DNA of 64,000 nt from Bursaphelenchus xylophilus (taxonomy: Eukaryota > Nematoda > Chromadorea > Rhabditida > Aphelenchoididae). Shown piece by piece: positions 22,416 through 32,814 of this stretch (the stretch's first letter is position 1; each line of letters opens with the position of its first letter). The notes under the pieces were generated by a model. It did no database searches. It saw nothing but the letters and a program-made list of their open reading frames with translations, and was not told where the DNA came from. The stretch covers positions 620,001 to 684,000 of the forward strand of contig CAJFCV020000002.1 of the NCBI GenBank assembly GCA_904066235.2, in the 5' to 3' direction. A program made the position numbers and the translations under genes.

Positions 22416-24988
22416 TCAATCATTTATATAATGTATGTCTTTGACCTTGGAAAATCCGATCGTTCCTCTCTCATAGTCGAGCGTCACACAGTACTGGTGA
22501 TATATCATTCTGCCCACAATCCACTGCACATTGTCCGGGTTCGGATCGATCGGGGAAAAGATTGCTGCAGTTCCTTCCACTGCAATTCCCATGGTCTTGG
22601 AGTCTCCATCAATCCGCAGCTGCTCATCTATTTGAAAGGAAATCTTATCTTCCACCAACAAAGACTGATTTATGTAGTACACATTCTCGTAGATCACTGG
22701 GTACCTTGTGAATACACCTGCTTCAATGAATTGTTGAAGAACATTTCTCGGCAGTTGAACGGCAATACCTTCAGTTAGGATCATCTGAAAAGAAGGTACA
22801 GTGGGCGACCTGTTCCAGTGGCAAAAAATGTACCATTTTGCATCCAGGAAGTATCAAAAAATGTGGCAAAATGCTTTCCTCTCCAAGTGAAAAAACTCAG
22901 ATTTCAAAAGCGCGCCAGCTCTTTTTGTGAGGGAAGGGGAACCTTCGCTATCGTACTCTCTCGCCCCAAAAATTCCCCATTTCTTCCCCGACGAAAAGTT
23001 TTTTCGCCTCTTTTTTTGGCAGATTTCCAATCCATCACTCACCGGACTGTTTTAGCTTATATATCTTAGTTTGACGTGGCGCGCCCTTCGAAGATTTTTT
23101 CACTTGAAGAGGGAAGTATTTTGCCACATTTTTGATGCTTCCTGGATGCAAAATGGTACGTTTTTTGCCACTGGATCAGGTCCCCCCACTATATAACAGA
23201 AAACGTTCGCCTACTCGAAACATCCCTTCGCTCTTATAGCCGAAGAAGTTAACGGCGATCGCGTCGAAAATCCACTCACGCTCGCCTACAGCGCTAACCA
23301 GTTTCATGTTGTCATGGCAATTTTCAGTATCCATTTCGCCAAAAGTGTAGTAATACTGCAATCGGCCAATAGGAGATTTTACTGGGAACGCTATCGTTAC
23401 AGACGTATGGTTGATCAAGCCGCGTTCGAGGAGAAGATGAACAAAGTTTTTGATCGTCGGATGCCTACCAAGACCGATGGAACCACTGTGAGTTTTGCGC
23501 AGTTATTTTACTCGTACACGTGTGAACTTACTTGGCTGGGTTTTTAGGGTCAAAGAATGGAACACGGGGTGTCTGCAAAACAAGGTCGACAACGCCCAGG
23601 CTCATCCGATCCCTGAAAAGTCTGGCATAAATTTATTGCCACGATTCGGTGAGAAGTTCCCAAGAACCAACCGATGGTACATAAATCTACAGTGAAGGAC
23701 CCAGTGGCAAAAAACGTACCATTTTGCATCCAAGAAGCATCAAAAATGTGGCAAGATGCTTCCCTCTCTCCGTCACAAAAAAGGGCGCGCTTTTGAAATC
23801 GGAGTGTGTTCACTTGGAGAGGGAAGCATTTTGCCGCAATTTTTGATACCTCCCGGATGCAAAATGGTACGTTTTTGCCACTGGATCAGGTCCCCCACTG
23901 TAGAGAACCGGTGTTTTCGGTAGAAAATGGTCGAAAAGTTTCTTGCTTTTTTGGAGTTTTCGATAGATGAAAAGAGGGATGGTAATTGCCAATACGTCGC
24001 ATATTTTGCAAAAATTCGGCTAACCTTAGTATGGGGGGCGTTTCGTTTGATGATTTGGGGAACACGGAACGGCTAGCCAAGGTCTGATTTTTCATAAAAA
24101 AAGTATTGCCGAAAGGTTTGGAATGCGTGTCAGAGAGTAGGAATCACAGTCAATTTTTTTAAATGGCTAGACAAAAACGGTCAAATGAGAGACCAGCTCG
24201 AGAAATTCTGATTCTGAGGCCTGACTCGCCCTATTCCCGCTGGGCGAATTTGGATATCACGTCAAACTGAGGAGTCCGGTGGCCGGAATAGACTCTTCGC
24301 TATCGATTGTTTACACTTCGTCTTGATTTCGCAGAGAAAGAGAGAAAAAAGACACGCAAAGGCGTACTCTCTCGCCCCAAAAATTCCCCATTTCTTCCCC
24401 GATAAAACGTTTTTTCGCGTCTTTTTTGGCAAAGTGTACTTCATCGGCCCGTTTTTGCCTGTCTCAGTTTGACATCACTTGGTCTATTGATTAGAATCAA
24501 ACGTTATTCATGAACACCAGATGTGTTGACAGTATGACCGAGGCCGGCCAACTGACTCATCGGCCCAATTGCAACAACTAACATTGGGGCAGTCTTTTTT
24601 GCATTAACTGACCCGTCCTTGCCAGGCTGTGGTACCGGCAAAACGTGGACCTCATCTTCTGCCCAAACCCCAACAGCGTCCGTTTGTGGCGCATGCCAAA
24701 ATTGTTTGCCACGGAGTTTAAACATTGTCGAGTTGTGGTCGTATCCTTTCACCTTTCCGCAAGCCGCAACCGTTCCACAGCACAGAGGGTTACAGAAGCT
24801 GCGGCAAAACTGAGCTGGAAATGTTTATCAGCTTGTGGAGGAGAACTGTCTCTTACGAACTTCGCAGTAAACGGGGCATTTTCCGTAGCTGCGCGGGCAG
24901 TCGGCGTCAAATAAAACAATCTCTGGAGTGTTCAATACTATCATGACGTCGTGTTGTGATCTTTGAGAGCCGAATTGAAATTGCTCCG
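22416..24988 (-). CDS. Second pepsin-like gene or pseudogene; middle junction unresolved
   Basis: Exon blocks homologous to gene A, minus strand: 24988-24857, 24814 down to at most 24504, 23612-23532, 23485-23215, 22784-22416, with the same phases where comparable. Seen: LNTPEIVLFDADCP in place of the DTGS site; VPQFCRSFCNPLCC; GYDHNSTMFKLRGKQF; GSIGLGRHP; YYYTFGEMDTENC; the second site MILTEGIAVQLP, again without DTG; end GRMIYHQYCVTLDY ... IGFSKVK. Exon 3 stays open to a stop at 24504 and offers no donor in the phase exon 4 needs. Exons 3 and 4 also seem to cover overlapping parts of the fold. So this is either one gene with an unusual junction, two partial genes, or a pseudogene. Exon 1 was not found with confidence. 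Introns hold R1 MITEs and two smaller elements. Confidence 0.6.
22799..23191. mobile_element. R1 MITE with nested insertion, intron 5 of pepsin-like gene B
   Basis: Left end TACAGTGGGCGACC, right end GGTCCCCCCACTATA. The left arm and part of the right arm are typical; about 145 bp in the middle (22936-23081) belongs to another repeat. Host intron remainder is about 37 nt. Confidence 0.8.
22936..23081. repeat. Nested copy of the 24261-24473 element
   Basis: Shares 'ttcgctatcg', 'tactctctcgccccaaaa', 'ttccccatttcttccccga' and the terminal 'agtttgac' with 24261-24473. The left terminus is not preserved. It interrupts an R1 MITE, so it is younger than that MITE. Confidence 0.65.
23690..23900. 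mobile_element. R1 MITE
   Basis: Ends TACAGTGAAGGACC and GGTCCCCCACTGTA. Lies between exon 3 and exon 4 blocks of pepsin-like gene B. Confidence 0.88.
24261..24473. mobile_element. 213-bp MITE with 5-bp target duplication ATCAC
   Basis: Begins GTCAAACTGAG and ends CTCAGTTTGAC (11-bp perfect inverted termini). ATCAC occurs on both sides (24256-24260 and 24474-24478). No coding capacity. Lies between exon blocks 3 and 4 of pepsin-like gene B. Confidence 0.75.
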
Positions 24989-25092
24989 CTAAAGCACATT
25001 TTTATAACATCTAACCGCAACTTAAAGGCGCGCACTACTTGCGACAAACCATTTGAGGGTAACCATTCTGCCGGCAGAAAATTGTGTACATA

Positions 25093-25575
25093 CAGTGGGG
25101 ACCTGATGCAGTGGCAAAAAACGTACCATTTTGCATCCAGAAAGTATCAAAAAATGTGGCAAAATACCTCCCTCTCCAAGTGAAAAAGACTCGGATTTCA
25201 AAAGCGCGCCACACGGCAACCCGAAGTGTTTCCTGGCTCCTTTCGACACTTCGCCCATTTTGTATCGGTTGAAATCAAACAAAATGTCACAAAAGAATTT
25301 TTCGTGGGATTTTGCGACCGAAAAATAGTTTTCTCGGAATTATTTTATTTCTTTTGTCAATTTTGACACTTCGTTTGGACGAGACTCAAAAGTGGACGGG
25401 AAACATTTTTCTTCTATTTCGGGTTGCCGTGCGCCAGCTCTTTTTGTGAAGAAAAAAGGCGCGCCCTTCAAAACGAAGTTTTTTCACTTGAACAGTGAAG
25501 CATTTTGCCACATTTTTGATACTTCCTGGATGCGAAATGATACGTTTTTTGCCACTGGATCAGGTCCCCCCACTG
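25093..25575. mobile_element. R1 MITE split by a smaller MITE
   Basis: Ends TACAGTGGGGACC and GGTCCCCCCACTGTA; interrupted at 25212-25431. Removing the insert gives a normal-sized R1. Confidence 0.88.
25212..25431. mobile_element. 220-bp MITE nested in R1, 5-bp target duplication CGCCA
   Basis: 14-bp perfect inverted termini CACGGCAACCCGAA / TTCGGGTTGCCGTG. CGCCA is repeated at 25207-25211 and 25432-25436. Uninterrupted R1 copies read 'gcgcgccagctc' at this place, which confirms the empty site. Confidence 0.85.
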
Positions 25576-25604
25576 TACATATTTTGGTATATTTTGGTGC
25601 CTAC

Positions 25605-25775
25605 AAAAAGCTTGCCCGCAAATGGTGTGCCCTCGTCTGGCTGCCCGCAAGCTTCGCGCTGCGACGTACATGGCGAGCCGAAGCCACGATTCGGGTGTGT
25701 AAGTTGAAATGCTGCAAGGCTTCCGTCCAAATGTATGGTAAGCACAACGAAGAAACGAAGAAGACCAAGTAACAT
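25605..25775 (-). CDS. Possible first exon coding a signal peptide
   Basis: Minus-strand ATG at 25775 follows a TTCCAG acceptor by about 15 nt, which would suit trans-splicing. The frame starts MLLGLLRFFVVLTIHLDG, a convincing signal sequence, then a Pro/Gly-rich part with two Cys (SPCTSQREACGQ), and reaches a possible donor (gtaggc) after 57 codons. It could be the missing 5' exon of pepsin-like gene B, with R1 in the intron, or an unrelated gene. No family recognised. Confidence 0.35.
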
Positions 25776-25832
25776 CGCAAAAGTAATTTTCTGGAATGTA
25801 CGGCTCAGTATGTGAGAAGAACCAAAGCGCAA

Positions 25833-26772
25833 GACAGCCGTACCTATCGCACTCTTTAAGCTCTAAATTTTTACTCGATTGAGCTTATGAAAAAAAGGGA
25901 AATGACTAATTTTCTATTGTTTCAATGGCCTGAGTAACTAATCGGCTCTGCTCGCTTCGCTTGGTCTCTGGTTACAAAGTGCGTTGTGTTTTAAGGCTGA
26001 CATGGCAAGATAAAGCAGCTTGCATACAAAGCTGTACGTATACACAGAACAGGGCTTGTTAATTTTCTTCAACATGGGAGTTATTTTTACATGGATTGTA
26101 GATTGATACAAAGTTATTCTTTGCTGGTCGTCAGTTGTCAATAAAAAAGTTCACACTATGTTGTACTGGGAACGTACTTGGGTCCTTCTTCCAGCCGATT
26201 AGAAGGCCCTACTAGTTCAACAGGTATCAGCGGGACAACCTCCCAATTGATAAATCTCCAAACGCCGAATCCATCAGTGACAGTCGATAGTTTATTGATA
26301 GGCCGCAAGCACAATACAAACAAGATACCAATAGATCAAATGTCTCAAACGTACGACCGCTCTCTAGCCTTCCATTTCCAACCAACCTTCTCTTATTCTC
26401 CCTTCTGTCTACGTTGCTCTCTCGCAGTAGGCTGCTCGTTATCGTTGTGGGACCAATTGAGGGTCCAGATGCGGCTGGCAACACATTGCATTGGCAAAGT
26501 TGAAAGTTTAACTACGTATTACTATGAATTTTCTAAATTTTTTTCACCTATTTAGGTACATTTCAAGAACACGCAAACAGCTACATAACCAACATTTTCC
26601 TTTGTGACTAGAAGTGGGGCTTGATACGAGCACGTTTATAGAGGCCATGCCCCTTGTAGTGAACTTGGAAACCGTCCGCTTAAAATTATTTATTCAACTT
26701 TCTAAGCAGCAATATAGTATGAAAAACTGCTGCCAATTTTCATCACAATTTATAGCTTAATTAATGAGGGAC
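25833..26772. other. Intergenic region
   Basis: A 125-codon plus-strand open frame (26178-26555) and a minus-strand frame (26227-26484) overlap here, but neither has a recognisable product, splice context or start. Otherwise AT-rich spacer. A segment near 26110-26160 (gtcgtcagttgtcaataaa) resembles 30355-30400. Confidence 0.5.
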
Positions 26773-27551
26773 TTAGTTTTTCTGTGTAATCTCGACGCCT
26801 TTGTAGCTCATAGCTGGCGGAGCTTGAGTTGGTGTTGGCCGCTTGCAACGGAAGAACAACCAGCAGTCCTTCTCGGGATTCAAACCCTCGTCAATGCTAT
26901 GAACGTAATGGAAGATGATTTTAATATTGCTCCGAATAAATGAACAAAGTTCCCTGACTGCCGTATTTTTGCCCTGGTCAATCAGAATATCGCAGGCGAC
27001 CTGAAATTGGGAAGTCAAGGAAAGGCAATGTCAGAGTTGGATGAGACTCTGCTCAAGTTTAGAGCTAGATTTTCGAGTACATGCAAATGTAATAGCCGGC
27101 GCTGCTTTTATAATATTAGAGTCATTTTTATATGGGAAGTTTTTGATGCGCGACCGAGAAAAAAGATTTTGACGCCACAACTCCCATCATTTTCCCGACA
27201 AACTGATAATATTATTATATTACAAAAAACTCGTGTTTCATGCTGTTAGATTAAGCAAGTCTTAATGCAGTGGAAGCTTTTTACAATCATTTGCAAGGAG
27301 CTAACATACATAATTCGCTATGTATTATTCGCTCACCATCGAAGTCACTGAATCTCTAACACTTCCCATATAGAAAAAAAACATACGTTAATGTCTCTGC
27401 CAAATTGGTCCTGATCGGTCAAGTTATTTCCATTCAACTCTTTAATGAGTTCGAACAATTCCACACAAGAGCCGCACTTATCACCGGCCGCATCAATACC
27501 AATAGCGGAGGCCATTCCAAGAAGGCAGAGTGCGAGAACGAGATATTTCAT
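26773..27551 (-). CDS. Saposin-like secreted protein (SPP type)
   Basis: Two exons, minus strand: 27551-27387 and 27000-26773; 130 aa; phase 0. Seen: signal peptide 1-16; six Cys at 26, 29, 58, 74, 101 and 107, in the C-x2-C ... C ... C ... C ... C spacing of saposin B domains; a short Pro/Thr-rich tail after the last Cys. Family knowledge: saposin-like folds bind lipid, and several nematode SPPs are gut-expressed pore-forming antimicrobial proteins. Whether this one permeabilises membranes cannot be told from sequence. A TATA box on the minus strand lies 53 nt before the ATG. Divergent partner of the gene at 27981. The intron (27001-27386) holds the end of an R3 repeat at 27190-27212. Confidence 0.88.
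27190..27212. repeat. R3 end fragment
   Basis: 'ttttcccgacaaactgataa' matches one R3 terminus. No partner end was found nearby. Confidence 0.55.
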
Positions 27552-27578
27552 TGCAAAAATAAGATATGCGTGTTATAG

Positions 27579-27607
27579 TCGGACGATTTGGTTTTGTATT
27601 TATACTG
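27579..27607 (-). promoter_or_regulatory. TATA-containing core promoter of the minus-strand saposin-like gene
   Basis: Minus strand reads CAGTATAAATACAAAACC then AAATCGTCCG. It matches the divergent partner's promoter with a single difference (T to C) over 29 nt. The TATA-to-ATG distance is 53 nt. Confidence 0.75.
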
Positions 27608-27925
27608 ACCATCAACGTGACTAAAGATTAATGATACAAAGAAAAGTAATTTTAATTAAAAGATGCCTCACCCAAAATGTGTTCAACTGTCCAGGTGTGG
27701 CAAATTTCTGAGTGCGTTATCTCAAAGTTTTTCGTTGCAGAAATGCAATAACAGGTGAGGGAGCGACTTATGACAACTGTGCGCACAATTGGAAGCCCGT
27801 TAATTTGCTTCGCGGTTAGGACGTGGGCTGGAATGGCAGAGATTTTGGGCACAATTTGGGTGAGGCCCGTCTTGATTACTTTTGATTCAATGGTCGATCT
27901 GACGGCAATCTTGATTACAATTGAG

Positions 27926-27954
27926 CAGTATAAATACAAAACCAAATCGTTCGG
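27926..27954 (+). promoter_or_regulatory. TATA-containing core promoter of the plus-strand saposin-like gene
   Basis: CAGTATAAATACAAAACC then AAATCGTTCG. The TATA-to-ATG distance is 52 nt. Leader sequences also match between the two genes just before each ATG (cttattttgcaATG). Confidence 0.75.
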
Positions 27955-27980
27955 TTAAAACAAGTTCATCTTATTTTGCA

Positions 27981-28796
27981 ATGAACTACCTTCTTCTCTC
28001 CCTTTCCCTTGTTGGAATGGCCCTCTGTAACGTCGAAGTGGTCGGTAATAAGTGCGACTATTGTATCGAATTTTTCGAAATCATGGAGGAGCTGAATGGA
28101 AAGAACTTAACCCAATGGTCGCAGTTTGTCGAAAATGCTCTCGTAAGTTTGCTTTGAAAGGAATTTTCTTTCAAGGGAATGGTCTGAACTTCATCCAGCG
28201 TTTGGGAAAATGACTATACTCCCGGACATATCTCTCTGACCACCCTGTAGCTCGGCTGTTAATTGAGATACATGGTCGAAAGACACTTTTATATGACAGA
28301 TTCTGCCTGTTATGACTCGTAAGCATGCCAAGTTTCGAAGTGATTGCGTTATATTCACTTGAGATATGGGTGGTCAGAAATTTATGTCCGGGATTATATA
28401 AAATGAAAAAATGGAGAGGTCACAAAAGTCAATTTTGAACGGCCAGTACAACTGCCTTTAAATCGCACTTGTTACGGCCTGAGAAACAGAGTGCCAAAAA
28501 GAGTTTTTTTTTTGTCTGCTGTCGCAGAACCTGACGGAATCTTCACCGCAAAATAATTTCAGTTTGCTTGCAAGATTCTAAACCCGGATGGAAAGAATGC
28601 GGAATTCAAAGAACTTTGTGAATTTGCACTAAACCGTCTTGAAAGCATCTACAAGTATGTTCGGTATGTCGACAATGGAATTCATCCCGAGAAGGACTGT
28701 TGGGTCTTCTTCCGTTGCAAGCAGGATAGGTCAACTACAGCTCCTCGCAACTCCCGGATTCCACAGGGGAACCAGCGTCATCAAAAAGTGAATTGA
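27981..28796 (+). CDS. Saposin-like secreted protein (SPP type), paralogue
   Basis: Two exons: 27981-28142 and 28563-28796; 131 aa; phase 0, same intron position as the divergent paralogue. Seen: signal peptide MNYLLLSLSLVGMALC; CDYC; FACKIL; ELCEF; EKDCWVFFRC, giving the same six-Cys saposin pattern. The C-terminal tail is basic and Gln/Arg-rich rather than Pro/Thr-rich. Expected role: secreted lipid- or membrane-interacting protein. The shared promoter, leader and intron position indicate a fairly recent inverted duplication. Confidence 0.88.
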
Positions 28797-29158
28797 TGAA
28801 AATGAAGTTCATCAATAATTAAACGTACTATCTTAAATATGGGCGGCAGTATTTGAAAATTTAAGGAGAGTTTTAAAATAAACTACACGCTTGGCTAATT
28901 TTAAGACGAAGTTGGTCATTTTGTAAGCTTTATACAAGTCGTTATATAAAGCCCTACCATATGAAACATATGTCAGTAGATAGCGTTTTCAGCGTTCTTT
29001 CAGATACTCTAAACAGAAATTGTGATGTCCTATTTCAACCTGTGAAAAGTGCAAAACAAAAAAAAACGACAAAGTCATACTTCTAGGCCTAATATTATGG
29101 CAGCCGGTTTGGCCCAAAAAGATCGAATCCAATGATTATTTTGATTTTATTGATTGAT
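28797..29158. other. Spacer between convergent genes
   Basis: AT-rich; no exon or repeat recognised. 'aataaact' near 28880 could be a poly(A) signal for the saposin-like gene. Confidence 0.5.
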
Positions 29159-29634
29159 TCAAATTCGTCGAAAAAAGTTATCAAAGAGGAATAGCGAAAA
29201 AGGAAGAAATAGGCAAATACTAAAGGCACAAACAGCATGAGTTGCATACTCCAAAGAGTCCATTGGTATTTGCCCGTACATGTGCTCTATCTTGTCCTCG
29301 TCTTCATAATGAACATTCGGAGCAGGTACTGCTAAAAGGGATCAAATAACAGGGAGAAATCGAAAACCTTTGAAGAGTTTTTGTAAAAAAACGCTTCAAA
29401 AAAAAGAAAGTGAAAGCATTCCTCACCTGTACTCGAAATTACATCTCCATCTTGATTCAGAAGAACCCAATCACCCCCTGTTTTATTTTCCGCACGTTCA
29501 GTTGCCATGCGTTCCCCGGTTGGCCAAACACACTCGAAAGCGTCGGTAACGGACTGGCAAATGTATTCCATATTATAATCAACTGCCGACACACAAGGTC
29601 GAGTAAATTGAGTATACTGAGCGTTTATACGCAT
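29159..29634 (-). CDS. Unknown small membrane protein, 5' end uncertain
   Basis: Minus strand exons 29634-29427 and 29331-29159, phase 1; 126 aa from the first ATG. Seen: three Cys near the N-terminus (RPCVSAVD, YICQ, FECVWPTGE) and a C-terminal hydrophobic segment followed by FRRI and stop, giving a likely type I membrane protein. No signal peptide is visible from this ATG, and a CTCAG acceptor inside the first exon (about 29616) hints that an upstream exon codes one. The sequence CVWPTGE...WVLLNQDG loosely recalls an immunoglobulin-like strand pattern, but I would not assign a family. Confidence 0.55.
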
Positions 29635-29819
29635 AGCGGTTAATTACAGAAATTATTTGCGTATCAATTTATTTCGTAATCTAATATTATACAAAGCAGA
29701 AAAGTTGACCACTTGTTTCCTGAGGTGAAAAAAACAAAAGCGCAGAGAATTTGCACCAAACTTATCCTGTAGGACAGCCTGGCGATCGTGAGAATGAGAC
29801 GTTGGAAGGACATTGTATA

Positions 29820-29974
29820 CAGTGGGGGACCTGATCCAGTGGCAAAAAGTACCATTATGAAAGTATCAAAAATGTGGCAAAATGCTTCCCTCTCCAAGCG
29901 AAAGAACTTCGTTTTGAAGGGCGAGATACTTCCCGGATGATACTTTTTTTGCCACTGGATCAGGTCCCTTACTG
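29820..29974. mobile_element. R1 MITE, internally deleted
   Basis: Both termini intact (TACAGTGGGGGACC, GGTCCCTTACTGTA), but only 155 bp long; most of one arm is missing. Confidence 0.85.
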
Positions 29975-30810
29975 TACCTTACTACTCATCGCCTAGCAGG
30001 ATTTTATGGGCATTGCAAAACCCGCATTTTAGACGTTCCATGGGCTCAAAAGCATAAATAAGCAAAAAATTATATTCAGTGGAAGACAAATAGTACTGGG
30101 AGAAGAAATGCGTAGAAAAGATTTCGCCAAACAAATGTGGTATTGGCTCAAATTGGCTGGGATTTCTCAAATTGTTCGTCATAGACTAAAGCTGCCCTTG
30201 AGCCGCGCCAAAAATCGCGCTCGATGTCAAAACGGCGGCTTCAATTTTTCTTTGGACAGCTCCAGAAGCCATGTCTAGCTGTAAAATAGACTTGGATTGT
30301 TGCATGGGAGTCCGTTTTACAGAGATTCTAGATGTACAAATGAAAATTTATTCCTTGTTGCTCGTCAATAAAGAAATCCTATCTGTGTTGCACTGATTTT
30401 ACATAGTTGAAAGCTGTAAATACTTTCAAGGTTTTCCTAGGCCCACCAGCCATATGTTCTCTTTTCCCTGAAAAAACAACGACACACAGCCTTATCGTAA
30501 GGCCTCGGGTGCTTGTTTTCCTCAAAAAACATCTAGGCTGTTTATTATCTCAAGGTGTCTGAAGTCCTATGCCCGACCCTTGCTGTGGTAAAACACAAAT
30601 TGTATCTTAAAAGTCACAAACTTGAAGTTTGGTTCCCAGAATCTATCGGACTTCCGATCTACAGAAAAAACGTTCGAGTCATTGTAACAAACCAAAAACG
30701 TTTCGAAAAAGCAAAAATACGTGACCCTACACTTGTGAGGAGGTCTATACTACCGTTAAAAACTTTTGTCAGATATTCTTCTACATTTTATTTTTATTGG
30801 CAAGTTTGTA
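29975..30810. other. Intergenic region upstream of the HAD cluster
   Basis: No exon accepted. 'cattgtaacaa' at about 30680 recurs upstream of the second HAD gene (about 32690), suggesting a promoter region carried along in the duplication. Confidence 0.5.
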
Positions 30811-32449
30811 ATGATAATTTTTACTGTCTATGAGATTATTTATTCTACTACTCGGAAGATAAAGAGGAAAATACTCAAGCCGGAATACAAAGCAGTTATC
30901 TTCGATATGGGAGGGGTATACTTGAGATTCAAAGCGCCGGAGAAAATGGACAAGATGCTGAAGACGCGTAAGTCTTGTATATCCTATTTGCAGATTTAGA
31001 GTAAAATCTGCCCCATTTCGATGGTGCTGATTTCGATAATCATGTAAACTTTTGTGAAAACAGCAGTACTAGGCACCAGAAGAACGCCACTAACGCATAA
31101 AGTCCAAATTTTCAGCTCGTACTGTATAGTATCAGGTAGTGGTACTAAATAGGGCCAAGTCTTTAAAACGTGTTTTTGAAGAGTACTAAGCATCAAAACA
31201 ACACCATCAACGTCGAAAGCCATATTTTCGCCTCGTACTACATAGTATAAGGGAAAAATTAACATGATTTTCAAAATCAGCACCATCAAAAACCCCTAAA
31301 CCGAGTATTTATAAGAAAAATTTAAAAATGACTATTTTACAGTACTACTTAAGGGAAAAAGTAACAATCAAAAAAATGAAAGACATTTTCGAAATCAGCA
31401 CCATCGATTATCTTATGTAATTTTAACATTTGCATCAAAGAACAATAATACTTTTCGATTTCACCAATCGTCCAACTCCGTTTCCGTCGGCCTAAATTTT
31501 AGCGAAGAGAATCTTTCTAACCAGTGCAAGGATTACCTCGATTTTCATACTATTGTTTTAGTGCCGTCCGAAGTGCTTCGAGAGATCCGTAGATACGAAA
31601 TTGGCGACATCACCTTTCCGCAACTAATAGCCAATTTCGGCGGGACCTTGCCGGGCATGAAGCCGGGTGGAAAGACAGCTGATATTCTCGGTGATAAAGT
31701 ATGTCATTATATCATTTTCTGTATGTCATTCTACGTTGCATTATCAGCAATATAAGACAAGTGATTGCAGGATGAAAACATTATAACGGCGATTGAGAAG
31801 TTGCGGGATCATGGTGGTTTGACAATCGGGCTATTAAGCAATGTGGGCTTCAGTGACGAGAACTTCTCCGAAACGGACGTTAGTAGGGTTGACAAAGGCC
31901 ACTTTGACGTCATTGTGGAATCATGCAGGGTCAACTTGAGGAAGCCAGACCCTAGAATTTTTGTGGTAAGCGCATTTTGGCATGATGGTACAGTGGGGGG
32001 ACCTGGTCCAATTGCAAAAAAAGTGCCATTTTGCATCCAGGAAGTGCCAAAAAATGTGGCCAAATACCTCCCTCTTCAAGTGAAAAAAACTCGGATTTCA
32101 AAAGCGCGCCCGTTCTTTTTGTGAGGAAAAAGAAGTTTTTTTCACTTGAAGAGGGAAGCATTTTGCCACATTTTGATACTTCCCGGAAACAAAATGGTAC
32201 GTTTTTTGCCACTGGATCAGGTCCCCCACTGTATTATCTTTTTTTCCGTTTTTTAAAACCTATTCGTCCCTTTAGCTGACGGCAGAAAAAGTCGGCGTCA
32301 CACCTGAAGAGTGTGTATTTCTTGACGACCTTTGGGCAAATTGTAAATCAGCAGAAGCCTGCGGGATGACTGCAATCGAGGTGGTCCGTGGAGACAGCAA
32401 AAGCGCAGTGAAGAAGCTGGAAAGGCTTTTGGGAAAAGAGTTATTATAA
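30811..32449 (+). CDS. HAD-superfamily hydrolase, tandem copy 1
   Basis: Four exons: 30811-30967, 31562-31698, 31771-31965, 32276-32449; 220 aa; phases 1, 0, 0. Seen: hydrophobic/basic N-terminus; motif I FDMGGV with nucleophile D32; motif II SNVG (S121); motif III LRKPDP (K156); motif IV FLDDLW (D180, D181). The second motif I residue is Gly, not the usual Asp. The DMGGV form is known from ACAD10-like HAD domains, so activity on phosphorylated small molecules is plausible but the general acid is absent. Intron 1 holds an R5 element and intron 3 an R1 MITE. AATAAA at ~32467. 366 bp before copy 2. Confidence 0.88.
30990..31480. mobile_element. R5 element, intron 1 of HAD copy 1
   Basis: Inverted segments 'atttcgatggtgctgatttc' and 'gaaatcagcaccatcgatta' near the two ends, AGTACT-type blocks between them, right end 'cgatttcaccaatcg'. 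Confidence 0.75.
31991..32231. mobile_element. R1 MITE, intron 3 of HAD copy 1
   Basis: 241 of 310 intron bases. Starts 25 nt after the donor; remainder about 69 nt. Ends TACAGTGGGGGGACC and GGTCCCCCACTGTA. Confidence 0.88.
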
Positions 32450-32814
32450 ATGGAGTGATGTGACTGTAATAAAACTGTTTTTTTTTTCATTGCAAACCGA
32501 AATTGAAAATTAACAAAATAGAAGCATTAAGGCTTTGTAGAAGTACGTTGATGCATTAAGGCTTCGTTTCATCAATTACCACATACTGACGTCATCATGC
32601 CGCGTGTGATGCATAAAAAATTGAAAACACAGATTCTATTTTTAATCACAGGGCTTGTCTCATTTACGATCTATAAAAAGCGCTCGACCCATTGTAACAA
32701 TCGCTTAACGTCCCGTCAAAATATTATTCGAAAGGTGAAAAGGGATTTTAAAGCGACGCCTTAGAATTATTGAAAGCCTTCTAAAATTTCCTTGGAATTG
32801 GCCGCTATTTTATT

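Noticed and set aside
25605..25775. Kunitz or antistasin-type inhibitor
   Set aside because: Only two Cys are visible and spacing does not match those folds; left as a possible signal-peptide exon.
26178..26555. 125-codon plus-strand frame downstream of the pepsin-like genes
   Set aside because: Overlapped by a minus-strand frame of similar length; no recognisable product or start context.
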